Origin: Nitricoxidireducens sp046726235
Lineage (GTDB): Bacteria; Pseudomonadota; Gammaproteobacteria; Burkholderiales; Rhodocyclaceae
Assembly: GCA_046726235.1 (NCBI GenBank)
Contig: JBKPAD010000010.1
Location: forward strand, 310,001-374,000
Direction of reading: 5' to 3'
DNA length: 64,000 bases
Within the stretch, counting starts at the first letter, position 1; each line of letters starts with the position of its first letter. Below, one piece after another: positions 18,153 through 26,986 of the stretch. Under the pieces are notes generated by a model. The model was not told the DNA's origin, did no database searches, and saw only the letters and a list, made by a program, of their open reading frames with translations. The translations under genes were made by a program, and so were the position numbers.

Positions 18153-19232
18153 ATGCCCGTTCTCGTCCGCACCGCATCGCTGCTCGCCGTCGGCCTGCTG
18201 ATCGGCGCCGTCGTTGTCGCCGCGGTGCTGCTCGCGGCCGGGGGAGGGAGCCTGCCGCAGCCGCGTCCCGGCAGCCTCGGCGAGCGGATGGTCGACCTGA
18301 TGCGCTGGTCGGTGTTCGTCCTCATGGCGGCCGGCACGGGCATCGGCACGGCTGCTTTCCTGTTGCGCAACCGCGAGTTCGCCGCGGACGGTTCGCCGCG
18401 TCGTGTAGGCCCGTATCGCCTGCTGCAACTGGTGGGCGAGGGGGCGCTGAGCAACGTCTATCTGGCCGAACACCAGCTGATGCGGCGCAAGGTCGCGCTC
18501 AAGATGCTGAAGATCCACGCCGCCTCCGACGAATGGGTCGAGCGCTTCCGCCGCGAAGTGCAGCTCGCAGGCAACCTGCGCCACGCCAACTTCGCGCGGC
18601 TCTACGATTTCGGCAGTGTCCCCGGCGGCGGCTTCTACTACGCCATGGAATTCATCGACGGCGTCACCCTGGCGCAGCTGGTCGACCGCGACGGGCCGCT
18701 GTCGCCGACGCACGCCGCGCGCATCCTGCGCGACGTCTGCGCGGCGCTCGCCGAAATGCACGCGCTCGGCCTGCTCCACCGCGACATCAAGCCGCAGAAC
18801 GTCATGCTCTGCACCGATGCCGGCACCGGCAGCGAGATCGTCAAGGTGCTCGACTTCGGGCTCGTCAAGCGCATGGACGGCAACGCCACGCGCGACCTCA
18901 CCGCCGGCCTGCACATCCTCGGCACGCCGGCGTACCTCGCTCCCGAGCGCATCGTGGCGCCGGCCTCGACCGATCCACGTTCCGACCTCTACGCCGTCGG
19001 CGCGCTCGCCTTCTACCTGTTGACCGGCCACCGGCCTTTCGAGGCCGAGGGCGACCTCCATCTCACGCACCTGATCCTCGACACGCCGGCCCCCACGCCC
19101 GGCGTCGCCCATCCCGGCTACTCGACGCCGGCGCTCGACGCGCTGATCCTGCGCTGCCTCGCCAAGTCGCCGGAGGAGCGGCCGGCCTCGGCGCGTGCGC
19201 TGGCGGACGAGTTCGCGGCTCTCGCCGGCTGA
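18153..19232 (+). CDS. Membrane-anchored Hanks-type Ser/Thr protein kinase
   Basis: 359 residues. Two N-terminal transmembrane helices (about 7-30 and 50-71) precede a complete kinase domain (86-355): Gly loop GEGALSNV (95-102), Lys117 in VALK, catalytic HRDIKPQN (Asp211, Asn216), DFG (234-236) and GTPAYLAPE. All key residues are intact, so it should be active. There is no PASTA or other extracellular sensor domain. It sits ten bases before otsA, so the synthase and its neighbours are candidate substrates. Confidence 0.9.
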   Translation: MPVLVRTASLLAVGLLIGAVVVAAVLLAAGGGSLPQPRPGSLGERMVDLMRWSVFVLMAAGTGIGTAAFLLRNREFAADGSPRRVGPYRLLQLVGEGALSNVYLAEHQLMRRKVALKMLKIHAASDEWVERFRREVQLAGNLRHANFARLYDFGSVPGGGFYYAMEFIDGVTLAQLVDRDGPLSPTHAARILRDVCAALAEMHALGLLHRDIKPQNVMLCTDAGTGSEIVKVLDFGLVKRMDGNATRDLTAGLHILGTPAYLAPERIVAPASTDPRSDLYAVGALAFYLLTGHRPFEAEGDLHLTHLILDTPAPTPGVAHPGYSTPALDALILRCLAKSPEERPASARALADEFAALAG

Positions 19233-19242
19233 GGCTTGCAGC

Positions 19243-21468
19243 ATGAGGCTCTCGCTGCGCTTCGTCCTGCCGCTGGTCATCGTGCTCGCGGCCTTCGCCT
19301 ACGGCGCCGGGCCGCTGTTCGACAACCTGACCCTGCGCTGGTTCGTGCGCGACCTCGACATTCGCGCCACGCTCGTCGCCAGCACCGTTCAGGAGCCGCT
19401 GCAGGAGCAGCTCGCCGCCGGCTCGAAGGCGAAGATCAGCAAGTTCTTCACCCGCATCACCCAGGACGAGCGCCTGTTCGCCGTCGGCTACTGTGCCTCG
19501 GCGTCGAGTCCTGCGCTGGCCACGCCGACGCTGCCGCGCGAGATTGCCTGCTCCGACCTCGTCCGCTGGGAGAGCGGGGTGGATCACATCCTCGACAGCG
19601 ACAGCGGCCCCCTGCACGTCGCCGTGCGCCCGATGCCGACCGAGGCCGCGCCACAGGGCAAGCTGGTGTTGATCCACGACATGAGCTTCGTCGCGCGCCG
19701 CAGCGAGGAGACGCGGCGCTACGTCTTCTATGTCTTCGCAGGCCTCGCGACCGCCGTGTCGCTGATCACCGTCATCGTCGCCCAGCTCTCGTGGCGCGGC
19801 TGGGTCGCCGGCATGCGTTCGCTGCTGCGCGGCGAGGGCCTGCTGCGGCGGCCCGGCGAGACCCTGCCGGCGCCCGAGTTCAAGCCCATCGCGCGCGACC
19901 TCGAGCGCCTGCTGCAGGACCTCAACGTCGAATACCGCGCCCGCGGCGAAGGGCGCGCCCGCTGGGGGCCGGAATCCCTGCGGGCCATTCTGCACGGCGA
20001 ACTGCGCGGCGACGACGTCATCGTCGTCTCCAACCGCGAGCCCTACATCCACCAGCGGCGCGGCACGCGGGTCGAAGTGCAGCGGCCGGCCAGCGGCCTC
20101 GTCACGGCGCTTGAGCCGGTGATGCGTGCCTGCTCGGGCACCTGGATCGCGCACGGCAGCGGCTCCGCCGACCGCGAGGTGGTCGACGCCCAGGACCGCG
20201 TCGCCGTGCCGCCCGACAAGCCCTCGTACCGCATTCGCCGCGTCTGGCTGACCAAGGAGGAGGAGGCCGGCTACTACTACGGCTTCGCCAACGAAGGCCT
20301 CTGGCCGCTCTGCCATATCGCCCACGTGCGGCCGGTGTTCCGCTCTGAGGATTGGGCGCACTACGTGCGCGTGAACCGCAAGTTCGCCGATGCCGTCGTC
20401 AGCGAAGCGAAGACCCGCGACCCCATCGTGCTGGTACAGGACTACCATTTCGCGCTGCTGCCGCGCATGATTCGCGAACGGCTGCCCAATGCCACCGTGA
20501 TCACCTTCTGGCACATTCCCTGGCCCAACCCCGAGTCCTTCGCCATCTGCCCCTGGCGCGAGGAGATACTCGCCGGCCTGCTCGGCAGCAGCATCCTCGG
20601 CTTCCACACGCAGTTCCACTGCAACAACTTCGTCGACAGCGTCGATCGGCTGCTCGAAGCGCGCGTCGACCGCGAGTCGTTCACGGTCTCGTACGGCGGC
20701 AAGCTGACGGCCGTGCGCCGCTATCCGATCTCCATCGCGTGGCCCGAGAACGAGGAGGGCGCCAAGCCCGCCGGCGAGTGCCGCGAAGACGTGCTGCGCG
20801 CCAACGAGCTGCCGCTCGACGCCAGGATCGGCGTCGGCGTCGACCGTCTCGACTACACCAAGGGCATCCTCGAGCGCCTGCGCGCAGTCGAGCGCCTGCT
20901 CGAACTCCATCCCGAATGGATCGGGCGCTTCAGCTTCATCCAGGTCGCCGCGCCGACGCGCGCGGGCATCGAGGAATACCAGAACCACGAGGCGCAGGTG
21001 CGCGCACTGGCCACGCACATCAATGCGCGCTTCGGCCATTCCGGCGTCCTCCCGGTGGTGCTGCGCATCGCGCACCACGAGCCGCACGAGGTCGTGGAAT
21101 ACCTGCGCGCGGCCGATTTCTGCTTCGTCAGCAGCCTGCATGACGGCATGAACCTCGTCGCCAAGGAATTCGTCGCCGCCCGCGACGACGAGCACGGCGT
21201 GCTGGTGCTGAGCCAGTTCACCGGCGCGGCGCGCGAATTGCCCGAGGCGCTGATCGTGAATCCCTACGATGCGGACGATTGCGCCGCCGCGCTGCACCTT
21301 GCGCTGACCATGTCCGCCGAGGAGCAGCGCGACCGCATGCGCCTGATGCGCACCTTGGTCGCCGACTTCAACGTGTACCGGTGGGCCGGGCGAATGCTGC
21401 TCGACGCCGCCACCATGCGGCGGCGCGGCCGCCTGCTGGAAAAGCCGGCCGGCGTGGAGCCCGCCTGA
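19243..21468 (+). CDS. otsA: Trehalose-6-phosphate synthase with N-terminal membrane/periplasmic domain
   Basis: 741 residues against about 470 for E. coli OtsA. Residues 1-22 and 151-172 are transmembrane helices enclosing a roughly 125-residue periplasmic section with two cysteines (84 and 103). A linker (173-245) leads to the GT20 domain, which starts at VVSNREPY (251). GT20 landmarks are present: DYHFALLPRMI, FWHIPWPNPE, GVDRLDYTKGI and SLHDGMNLVAKEF. It makes trehalose-6-phosphate from UDP-glucose and glucose-6-phosphate. The added domain looks like a sensor input module. The gap to otsB is two bases. Confidence 0.9.
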   Translation: MRLSLRFVLPLVIVLAAFAYGAGPLFDNLTLRWFVRDLDIRATLVASTVQEPLQEQLAAGSKAKISKFFTRITQDERLFAVGYCASASSPALATPTLPREIACSDLVRWESGVDHILDSDSGPLHVAVRPMPTEAAPQGKLVLIHDMSFVARRSEETRRYVFYVFAGLATAVSLITVIVAQLSWRGWVAGMRSLLRGEGLLRRPGETLPAPEFKPIARDLERLLQDLNVEYRARGEGRARWGPESLRAILHGELRGDDVIVVSNREPYIHQRRGTRVEVQRPASGLVTALEPVMRACSGTWIAHGSGSADREVVDAQDRVAVPPDKPSYRIRRVWLTKEEEAGYYYGFANEGLWPLCHIAHVRPVFRSEDWAHYVRVNRKFADAVVSEAKTRDPIVLVQDYHFALLPRMIRERLPNATVITFWHIPWPNPESFAICPWREEILAGLLGSSILGFHTQFHCNNFVDSVDRLLEARVDRESFTVSYGGKLTAVRRYPISIAWPENEEGAKPAGECREDVLRANELPLDARIGVGVDRLDYTKGILERLRAVERLLELHPEWIGRFSFIQVAAPTRAGIEEYQNHEAQVRALATHINARFGHSGVLPVVLRIAHHEPHEVVEYLRAADFCFVSSLHDGMNLVAKEFVAARDDEHGVLVLSQFTGAARELPEALIVNPYDADDCAAALHLALTMSAEEQRDRMRLMRTLVADFNVYRWAGRMLLDAATMRRRGRLLEKPAGVEPA

Positions 21469-21470
21469 GC

Positions 21471-22226
21471 ATGGCGGACGTCGCCGACACCGGCCTGCCG
21501 GCGGCCAGCGCCGCCTGGGCCTACTTCCTCGACGTCGACGGCACGCTGATCGACATCGCCGAAACGCCGGCCGCCGCGGCGGTCGACGCCGCACTGCTCG
21601 GACTCCTCGGTCGCCTGCACCGCGCCAGCGGCGGCGCCGTCGCGCTGGTCAGCGGCCGCGCCCTGGCCGACCTCGACCGCCGGCTCGGCACCTGCCGCCT
21701 GCCGCTCGCCGGTCAGCACGGCCTCGAACGGCGCGACGCCGCCGGGCGGCTCTGGATACAGCCGGCGCCGCCCGAGGCCAAGTGCGCGATCCGCGCGGCG
21801 CTCGAACCTCTGCTCGCGGAGCATCCGGGCTTGCTGCTCGAAGACAAGGGGCTGACGCTGGCGCTGCATTACCGCCAGGCGCCGCAGCTTGCAGACGTGG
21901 TTCGCGACGTCATGGCGCGGCTGGTCGCCGAAGCCGGCGACGGCCTCGTGCTGCAGGAGGGCAAATGCGTCGTCGAGGTGAAGCCCGGCGGCGTCGACAA
22001 GGGCACGGCCATCGAGGACTACCTGCGCGAGCCGCCCTTCGCGGGCCGCCGGCCCGTATTCATCGGGGACGACCTCAACGACGAGCACGGGTTCGCCGTG
22101 GTCAACCGCGCGCATGGCCTGTCGATCAAGGTCGGTGGCGGCGAGAGCTGCGCACAGTATCGCCTCGCCGACGTCGGCGCCGTGCGCGCCTGGCTGGCCG
22201 ACGCATTGGGAAAGGAGCCGTCATGA
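21471..22226 (+). CDS. otsB: Trehalose-6-phosphate phosphatase
   Basis: HAD-superfamily phosphatase that releases trehalose. The 251-residue product has motif I FLDVDGTLIDIA with the nucleophile and acid/base Asp pair, motif II VSGR, the cap region GQHGLERRD, and motif IV FIGDDLNDEHGF. It is directly between otsA and the GH15 gene, overlapping the latter by ATGA. Confidence 0.93.
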   Translation: MADVADTGLPAASAAWAYFLDVDGTLIDIAETPAAAAVDAALLGLLGRLHRASGGAVALVSGRALADLDRRLGTCRLPLAGQHGLERRDAAGRLWIQPAPPEAKCAIRAALEPLLAEHPGLLLEDKGLTLALHYRQAPQLADVVRDVMARLVAEAGDGLVLQEGKCVVEVKPGGVDKGTAIEDYLREPPFAGRRPVFIGDDLNDEHGFAVVNRAHGLSIKVGGGESCAQYRLADVGAVRAWLADALGKEPS

Positions 22227-24001
22227 ACAGTCTCGACCTCGCCCTGATCGGCAACTGCACCGTCGGCGCGCTCGTCGACGGCACGGCGCGCATCGTCTGG
22301 GGCTGCTTCCCGCGCTTCGACGGCTATCCCGTGTTCTCCGCGCTGCTCGACGAATCGGGCGAGACCGGCTTCTTCGCCGTCGAGATCGCCGACTTCGAAC
22401 GCGCCGAGCAGCAGTACCTCGAAAACACCGCCGTGCTGGTGACGCGACTTCACGACCGCCACGGCGGCTGCGTCGAAGTCACCGACTTCGCGCCGCGCTT
22501 CGGCCAGTACGGCCGCATGTTCCGGCCGATGATGCTGATCCGGCGCCTCAAGCGCATCTCCGGCGGGCCGCGCCTGGCGCTGCACGTGCGGCCGGCATGC
22601 CCCGACAGCGTCGGCTGCCCGAGCGTCACCTGGGGCAGCAACCATATCCGCTACGTGATGCCCGGCATCACGTTGCGCCTCACCACCGACGCCTCGATCA
22701 CGGCCGTGTTGCAGGAAGAGTGGTTCTTCCTCGAAGACAAGATCACGCTGGCGCTCGGCCCCGACGAGACCATGGACAAGGCCGCCGACGAGACCGGCCG
22801 CCACTTCCTCGAAGAGACGACGCAGTACTGGCGTGAGTGGGTGCGCTCGCTCGGCATCCCCTACGAGTGGCAGGAGGCCGTGATCCGCGCCGCGATCACG
22901 CTCAAGCTCAACGCCTTCGACGACACCGGCGCCATCGTCGCCGCGATGACGACCTCGATTCCCGAGGCGCCCGACAGCGGGCGCAACTGGGATTACCGCT
23001 ATTGCTGGCTGCGCGACGGCTACTTCGTCGTCAACGCGCTCAACCGCCTCGGCGCCACGCGCACCATGGAGCGCTATCTCGCCTACATCGTCAACGTCGC
23101 CGCCAAGTCGGGCGGCAAGGGCCTGCAGCCGGTCTATGGCATCGACGGCCGCGAGGCGCTGGACGAATCCGAGCTGCCCGCGCTCAAGGGCTACCGCGAC
23201 ATGGGCCCGGTGCGCGTCGGCAATCTCGCCTATCGCCAGGTGCAGCACGACGTCTACGGCTCGGCGATCCTCGCGGCGACGCACATCTTCTTTGACCAGC
23301 GGCTCACGCGCCGCGGCGACGAGACGCTGTTCCGCCGCCTCGAGCCGCTCGGCGAGCGCGCCGCCGTCTGTTTCGATCAGCCCGACGCCGGGCTGTGGGA
23401 GCTGCGCGGTTCCACCGCCGTGCATACGTTCTCGTCGGTCATGTGCTGGGCCGCCTGCGACCGCCTGGCGCTGATCGCCGCGCGCCTGAACCTCGCCGAG
23501 CGCGCCGGCTACTGGCGCTCGCAGGCCGACCGCATCCACGCCGTGATCTGCCGCCGCGCCTGGCATAAGGAGCGCAACAGCTTCGTCTCGACCTTCGACG
23601 GCCGCGACCTCGACGCCAGCCTGCTGCTGCTGGCCGAACTCGGCTTCGTCGCCGCCGACTCGGCCGAGTTCGCCGGCACCGTCCAGGCCGTGGAGCAGGA
23701 TCTGAAGCGCGGCGACTTCATCTTCCGCTACATCGGCGCCGACGACTTCGGCCATCCGGAAAACGCCTTCCTCGTCTGCAGCTTCTGGTTCGTGAACGCG
23801 CTCGCCTCGTTGGGCAGGCGCGAAGAGGCACGGGCGCTGTTCGAGAAGCTGCTCAAGAGCCGCAATCGCCACGGCCTGCTCGCCGAACACATCGACCCGG
23901 CCACCGGCGAGCAATGGGGCAACTTCGTCCAGACCTACAGCATGGTCGGGCTCATCAACTCCGCGATCCGGCTGTCGATACGCTGGGACCAGGCGTTCTG
24001 A
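22223..24001 (+). CDS. Glycoside hydrolase family 15 protein (glucoamylase/trehalase-like)
   Basis: 592-residue cytoplasmic enzyme (no signal peptide). An N-terminal beta-sandwich (1-230) precedes the (alpha/alpha)6 barrel. Family blocks are TTSIPEAPDSGRNWDYRYCWLRD, PDAGLWELRG (a catalytic Glu) and GLLAEHIDP (the second acidic position). GH15 proteins next to otsBA are widespread; some are trehalases and others glucoamylases. The substrate here cannot be read from the sequence. It is translationally coupled to otsB by ATGA. Confidence 0.88.
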   Translation: MNSLDLALIGNCTVGALVDGTARIVWGCFPRFDGYPVFSALLDESGETGFFAVEIADFERAEQQYLENTAVLVTRLHDRHGGCVEVTDFAPRFGQYGRMFRPMMLIRRLKRISGGPRLALHVRPACPDSVGCPSVTWGSNHIRYVMPGITLRLTTDASITAVLQEEWFFLEDKITLALGPDETMDKAADETGRHFLEETTQYWREWVRSLGIPYEWQEAVIRAAITLKLNAFDDTGAIVAAMTTSIPEAPDSGRNWDYRYCWLRDGYFVVNALNRLGATRTMERYLAYIVNVAAKSGGKGLQPVYGIDGREALDESELPALKGYRDMGPVRVGNLAYRQVQHDVYGSAILAATHIFFDQRLTRRGDETLFRRLEPLGERAAVCFDQPDAGLWELRGSTAVHTFSSVMCWAACDRLALIAARLNLAERAGYWRSQADRIHAVICRRAWHKERNSFVSTFDGRDLDASLLLLAELGFVAADSAEFAGTVQAVEQDLKRGDFIFRYIGADDFGHPENAFLVCSFWFVNALASLGRREEARALFEKLLKSRNRHGLLAEHIDPATGEQWGNFVQTYSMVGLINSAIRLSIRWDQAF

Positions 24002-24010
24002 CTTCGGCAG

Positions 24011-24415
24011 TCAGTGCCGGCCGAACGGATCGCCGGCGGGCGACTCGGTGTGGACCACGCAAACCCACTCGCCGCTTCGCTTGGTCCAGATGCTCAGGTC
24101 GAAGGCTTTCAGGCTGAGGTTTTCGCCGTCCACCGTCAGGTCCTCGTTGACCTCGTAGGCCAGCGCGACGAGGTCGTCGCCCAGGCGGCGGATGCGCACG
24201 TTCTCCAGGGCGAAGTCCTTCAACTCGTAGGTCGCCGCGTCGAGCATCCTTGCCAGCGCGCGCCGGTCGATTTCGCCGACGCCTTGCGCGCCGACCACGA
24301 TGCAGGGATCGTCGCTCAGGCTGGCCGCAACCTGGGCGTCCTTCTGCTTGATCGCATTCCAATAGCGGTTCTCGAGCGCCAGCAGTTCCTGCTTCAGGGC
24401 ATCTTGCTGTTCCAT
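24011..24415 (-). CDS. SnoaL/NTF2-like (DUF4440-type) protein
   Basis: 134-residue cone-shaped NTF2-like fold by pattern: an N-terminal helix (ALKQELLALENRYWNAIKQKD) followed by alternating strands and WTKRSGEWVCVVHTES at the end. These proteins are small-molecule binders or isomerases of mostly unknown role. Start at 24415 has a GGAG site six bases upstream. A longer reading to 24568 lacks one and adds a low-complexity N-terminus. Confidence 0.75.
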   Translation of the reverse strand: MEQQDALKQELLALENRYWNAIKQKDAQVAASLSDDPCIVVGAQGVGEIDRRALARMLDAATYELKDFALENVRIRRLGDDLVALAYEVNEDLTVDGENLSLKAFDLSIWTKRSGEWVCVVHTESPAGDPFGRH

Positions 24416-24588
24416 GGGCGGCTCCGTCGGTTCGTGCCTGAACGAAGCCGGCAATCGCAATGCCCGCATGCCTGGCGCCATGAGAGCGCAAGCGGACATT
24501 GCGCAGCGGCGCTTCGGTATACCTTCGTTGCGCGGGATCGCTCGATCGGCGCCTCCCGAATCGCTCATGGACGAGAAGGAGAGAGGCG

Positions 24589-24915
24589 ATGTCGCTGTAT
24601 CTGTCGACGTTCAGCTACGTGCCCGAGACCTGGGCGAGGTTGATCCGCAATCCCGAAGACCGGCGCAAGGCCGCGCAGTCGTATATCGAGTCCGTCGGCG
24701 GAAAGCTCCACGGCTTCTGGTATGCCTTCGGCCGGCACGACGGCTACGTGCTGTGGGAGGCTCCCGACAACGTGTCCATGGCCGCGGTCGCACTGGCGAT
24801 CGGCGCCGGCGGCGCGGTCAGTTCGTTCGAAACCACCGTTCTCCTGACGGTCGACGAAACGCTGTCGGCCCTGCGCAAGGCGGGGCAGGTCGAGTATCGG
24901 GCGCCGGGCGCTTGA
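24589..24915 (+). CDS. GYD-domain-like small protein
   Basis: 108-residue single-domain protein resembling the GYD family (ferredoxin-like fold): LYLSTFSYVPETWARLI, GGKLHGFWYAFGRHDGYVLWEAPDN and AVALAIGAGGAVSSFETTVLLTVDE. Function unknown. A strong AAGGAGAGAGG site precedes the ATG. It is monocistronic, between two minus-strand genes. Confidence 0.75.
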   Translation: MSLYLSTFSYVPETWARLIRNPEDRRKAAQSYIESVGGKLHGFWYAFGRHDGYVLWEAPDNVSMAAVALAIGAGGAVSSFETTVLLTVDETLSALRKAGQVEYRAPGA

Positions 24916-24967
24916 CGACGAGACCATCGCCCGCGCGCTCGATGCAGAGGCGCGCGGCCAGACCCGG

Positions 24968-25957
24968 TCAGGACACGGGCGACTCGGCGTCGGCCGCGGT
25001 TCGCATCCTCGGCGTCGGCGCGGCGTAGGGAAAGCCGCTGGCTTCGAGCGCCGGGCGGTCCCAGCGGCCGCAATCGGCGGCGGCGACGTAGGTGTCCTGC
25101 AGGAAGGCGAGCAGCAGGGCGTCGGGGTCGGGGGCCCGCCGCACCGCGTCGTAGGGCAGCAGGAATTCGCGCAGCGTTTCGTCGTAGCGTGCCGGCGCCG
25201 GCACGGATGCGGCGGAGAAGCCGGGCGGCTCGGGATACGCGTAGGCATAGAACACCGGCTCGGGCATTGCCTCGCCGCCGGGCCAGAAGCCGCAGCTGCT
25301 GACTTCGTGCGAGTAGGCGTCGCGCGTCACCCAGTCGGGACAGTGCGGCACGCCGCCCGGATGCGGCGGCGCACGACGGCCGGAGAAGCGCGTCACCGCG
25401 AGGTCGAAGCTGCCCCAGAAGAAATGCACCGGACTGCACTTGCCGACGAAGCCGCTGCGAAACTGCTTGAGCACGCGATCGGCTTGCGCCAGGGCGTGCC
25501 GGAAGCGATCGACGGCGGCGGCATCGTAGGCGGCATGGATGCGGTCGGCGGCGAACGGAATCGGGTCGATCACCTCGTTCGGCGTGGCGTGGATCGGCAC
25601 GTCGATGTCGAGTTCGCGCAGGTGCGCGAACAGTTCGGCGTGGAAGTCGGCCACCGCGCGCGGTTCGAGCGCCATGCTTCGCGTCGGCGCGTCGCCGGTG
25701 CGGATCAGCAGCCGGTGCGCGGCGAAGTCGAAGTCGATCTGCAGCGTGCGTCCGCCATAGGGCATCGGCGAGGTCGTCAGGCCGTGCGCGGTGACGTAGA
25801 GCGTCGCATGCCAGGAGTGGTTGGTCCAGGGCGCCAGCCGCAGCCGTATCTTGCCGACGATCTGCGTCCACATGTGCAGGGTGGCGCAGGTGTCGCGCCA
25901 CTCCTGCCAGGGCAGGGCGGGCCAGTGCTGCGCGCGAGGCTCAGGCGAAGGGGTCAT
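24968..25957 (-). CDS. DUF5996 family protein
   Basis: 329-residue cytoplasmic protein matching the DUF5996 pattern: WQEWRDTCATLHMWTQIVGKIRLRL, NHSWHATLYVTAHGLTTSPMPYG, QIDFDFAAHRLLIRT, PVHFFWGSFDLAVTRFSGR and SHEVSSCGFWPGG. Many His and Trp residues are conserved in the blocks, suggesting an active or metal site, but no function is established. Start at 25957 is chosen because the homologous region begins at once. Confidence 0.82.
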   Translation of the reverse strand: MTPSPEPRAQHWPALPWQEWRDTCATLHMWTQIVGKIRLRLAPWTNHSWHATLYVTAHGLTTSPMPYGGRTLQIDFDFAAHRLLIRTGDAPTRSMALEPRAVADFHAELFAHLRELDIDVPIHATPNEVIDPIPFAADRIHAAYDAAAVDRFRHALAQADRVLKQFRSGFVGKCSPVHFFWGSFDLAVTRFSGRRAPPHPGGVPHCPDWVTRDAYSHEVSSCGFWPGGEAMPEPVFYAYAYPEPPGFSAASVPAPARYDETLREFLLPYDAVRRAPDPDALLLAFLQDTYVAAADCGRWDRPALEASGFPYAAPTPRMRTAADAESPVS

Positions 25958-26143
25958 GGCGGGGCTCCATCGGGTCGGAGGGCTCGTGCCGGCAAGGCGC
26001 ACGCCCGCTCGCTCAGGGTCGCAGGCCGGACTTCGGGTAAACCGATGGAATTTGATATATCGCATCTCCCTGCTTACGTCTTTATGGCTAAACTCCGCTC
26101 CTTGCAAGGGCCGCCGCAGAGCGCCCCCAACAGGAGGAACGGC

Positions 26144-26986
26144 GTGCCCGCGTGGCCCACCCGAATGCGCAATGCATTGATGGCGTTGTCGCTGCTCGTC
26201 GCAGCGGCGGGCGTGCGCGCGGAAGAGGCCTACACCTTCGCCGTCGTGCCGCAGTACGAGCAGCGCAAGCTCCACTCCATCTGGAAGCCGATCGTCGACG
26301 ACGTCGCGCGGCGCAGTGGCGTGCCGCTCCGCCTGGTGGCCACGCTCGGCGTTCCCGACTTCGAGCGCGAGTTGTCGAAGGGCAGCTTCGATTTCGCCTA
26401 CGCCAACCCGTATCACATCCTGCTCGAAAGCCGGCGCCAGGGTTACATCCCGCTGGTGCGCGACAGCCATTCGCTCACGGGCGTGCTGCTGGTCGCCCGC
26501 GACGGCCCCATCCGCAGCATCGCCGACCTCGACGGCAAGACGCTCGCCGTGCCGTCGCCGAACGCGCTCGGCGCTTCGCTGCTGCTGCGTTCCGACCTCG
26601 AGCAGATCCATCACGTCCATGTCCGCATGCTCGACGTCAAGACGCATACCTCGGTGTACCTGAACGTCGCCAGGGGCATGGCCGATGCCGGCGGCGGCGT
26701 GCAGAAGACGCTCGCCGAGCAGGACGAGCGGTTGCAGGGTGCGCTGCGCGTGCTGTACTCGACGCGCGCCATGCCCTCGCATCCGGTGGCGGCCCATCCG
26801 CGCGTCCCCAGGGCGGTGCGCGAGGCGGTGCGGCAGGCGTTGCTCGATCTCGCCGCGACGCCGGCGGGGCAGGAACTCCTGGCCGACGTGCCGCTGCTCC
26901 GGATGGTGCCGGCCTCGATCGACGACTACCTCGTCATGCGCGACTGGGGACTCGAGAAGTACTGGGTGGAGGAGCCGCGCCCTTGA
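26144..26986 (+). CDS. PhnD/SsuA/transferrin-type periplasmic binding protein
   Basis: 280-residue exported protein of the PhnD-like substrate-binding fold: AYTFAVVPQYEQRKLHSIWKPIVDDVARRSG, SFDFAYANPYHIL, LDGKTLAVPSPNALGAS and VLYSTRAMPSHPVAAHP. An AGGAGG site at 26132-26137, six bases before a GTG, decides the start; the later ATG at 26165 lacks a site. There is no ABC permease or ATPase nearby. Its stop overlaps the TTG start of a histidine kinase, so it is likely the ligand-sensing partner of that kinase. Ligand (phosphonate, phosphite or another oxyanion) unknown. Confidence 0.83.
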   Translation: MPAWPTRMRNALMALSLLVAAAGVRAEEAYTFAVVPQYEQRKLHSIWKPIVDDVARRSGVPLRLVATLGVPDFERELSKGSFDFAYANPYHILLESRRQGYIPLVRDSHSLTGVLLVARDGPIRSIADLDGKTLAVPSPNALGASLLLRSDLEQIHHVHVRMLDVKTHTSVYLNVARGMADAGGGVQKTLAEQDERLQGALRVLYSTRAMPSHPVAAHPRVPRAVREAVRQALLDLAATPAGQELLADVPLLRMVPASIDDYLVMRDWGLEKYWVEEPRP

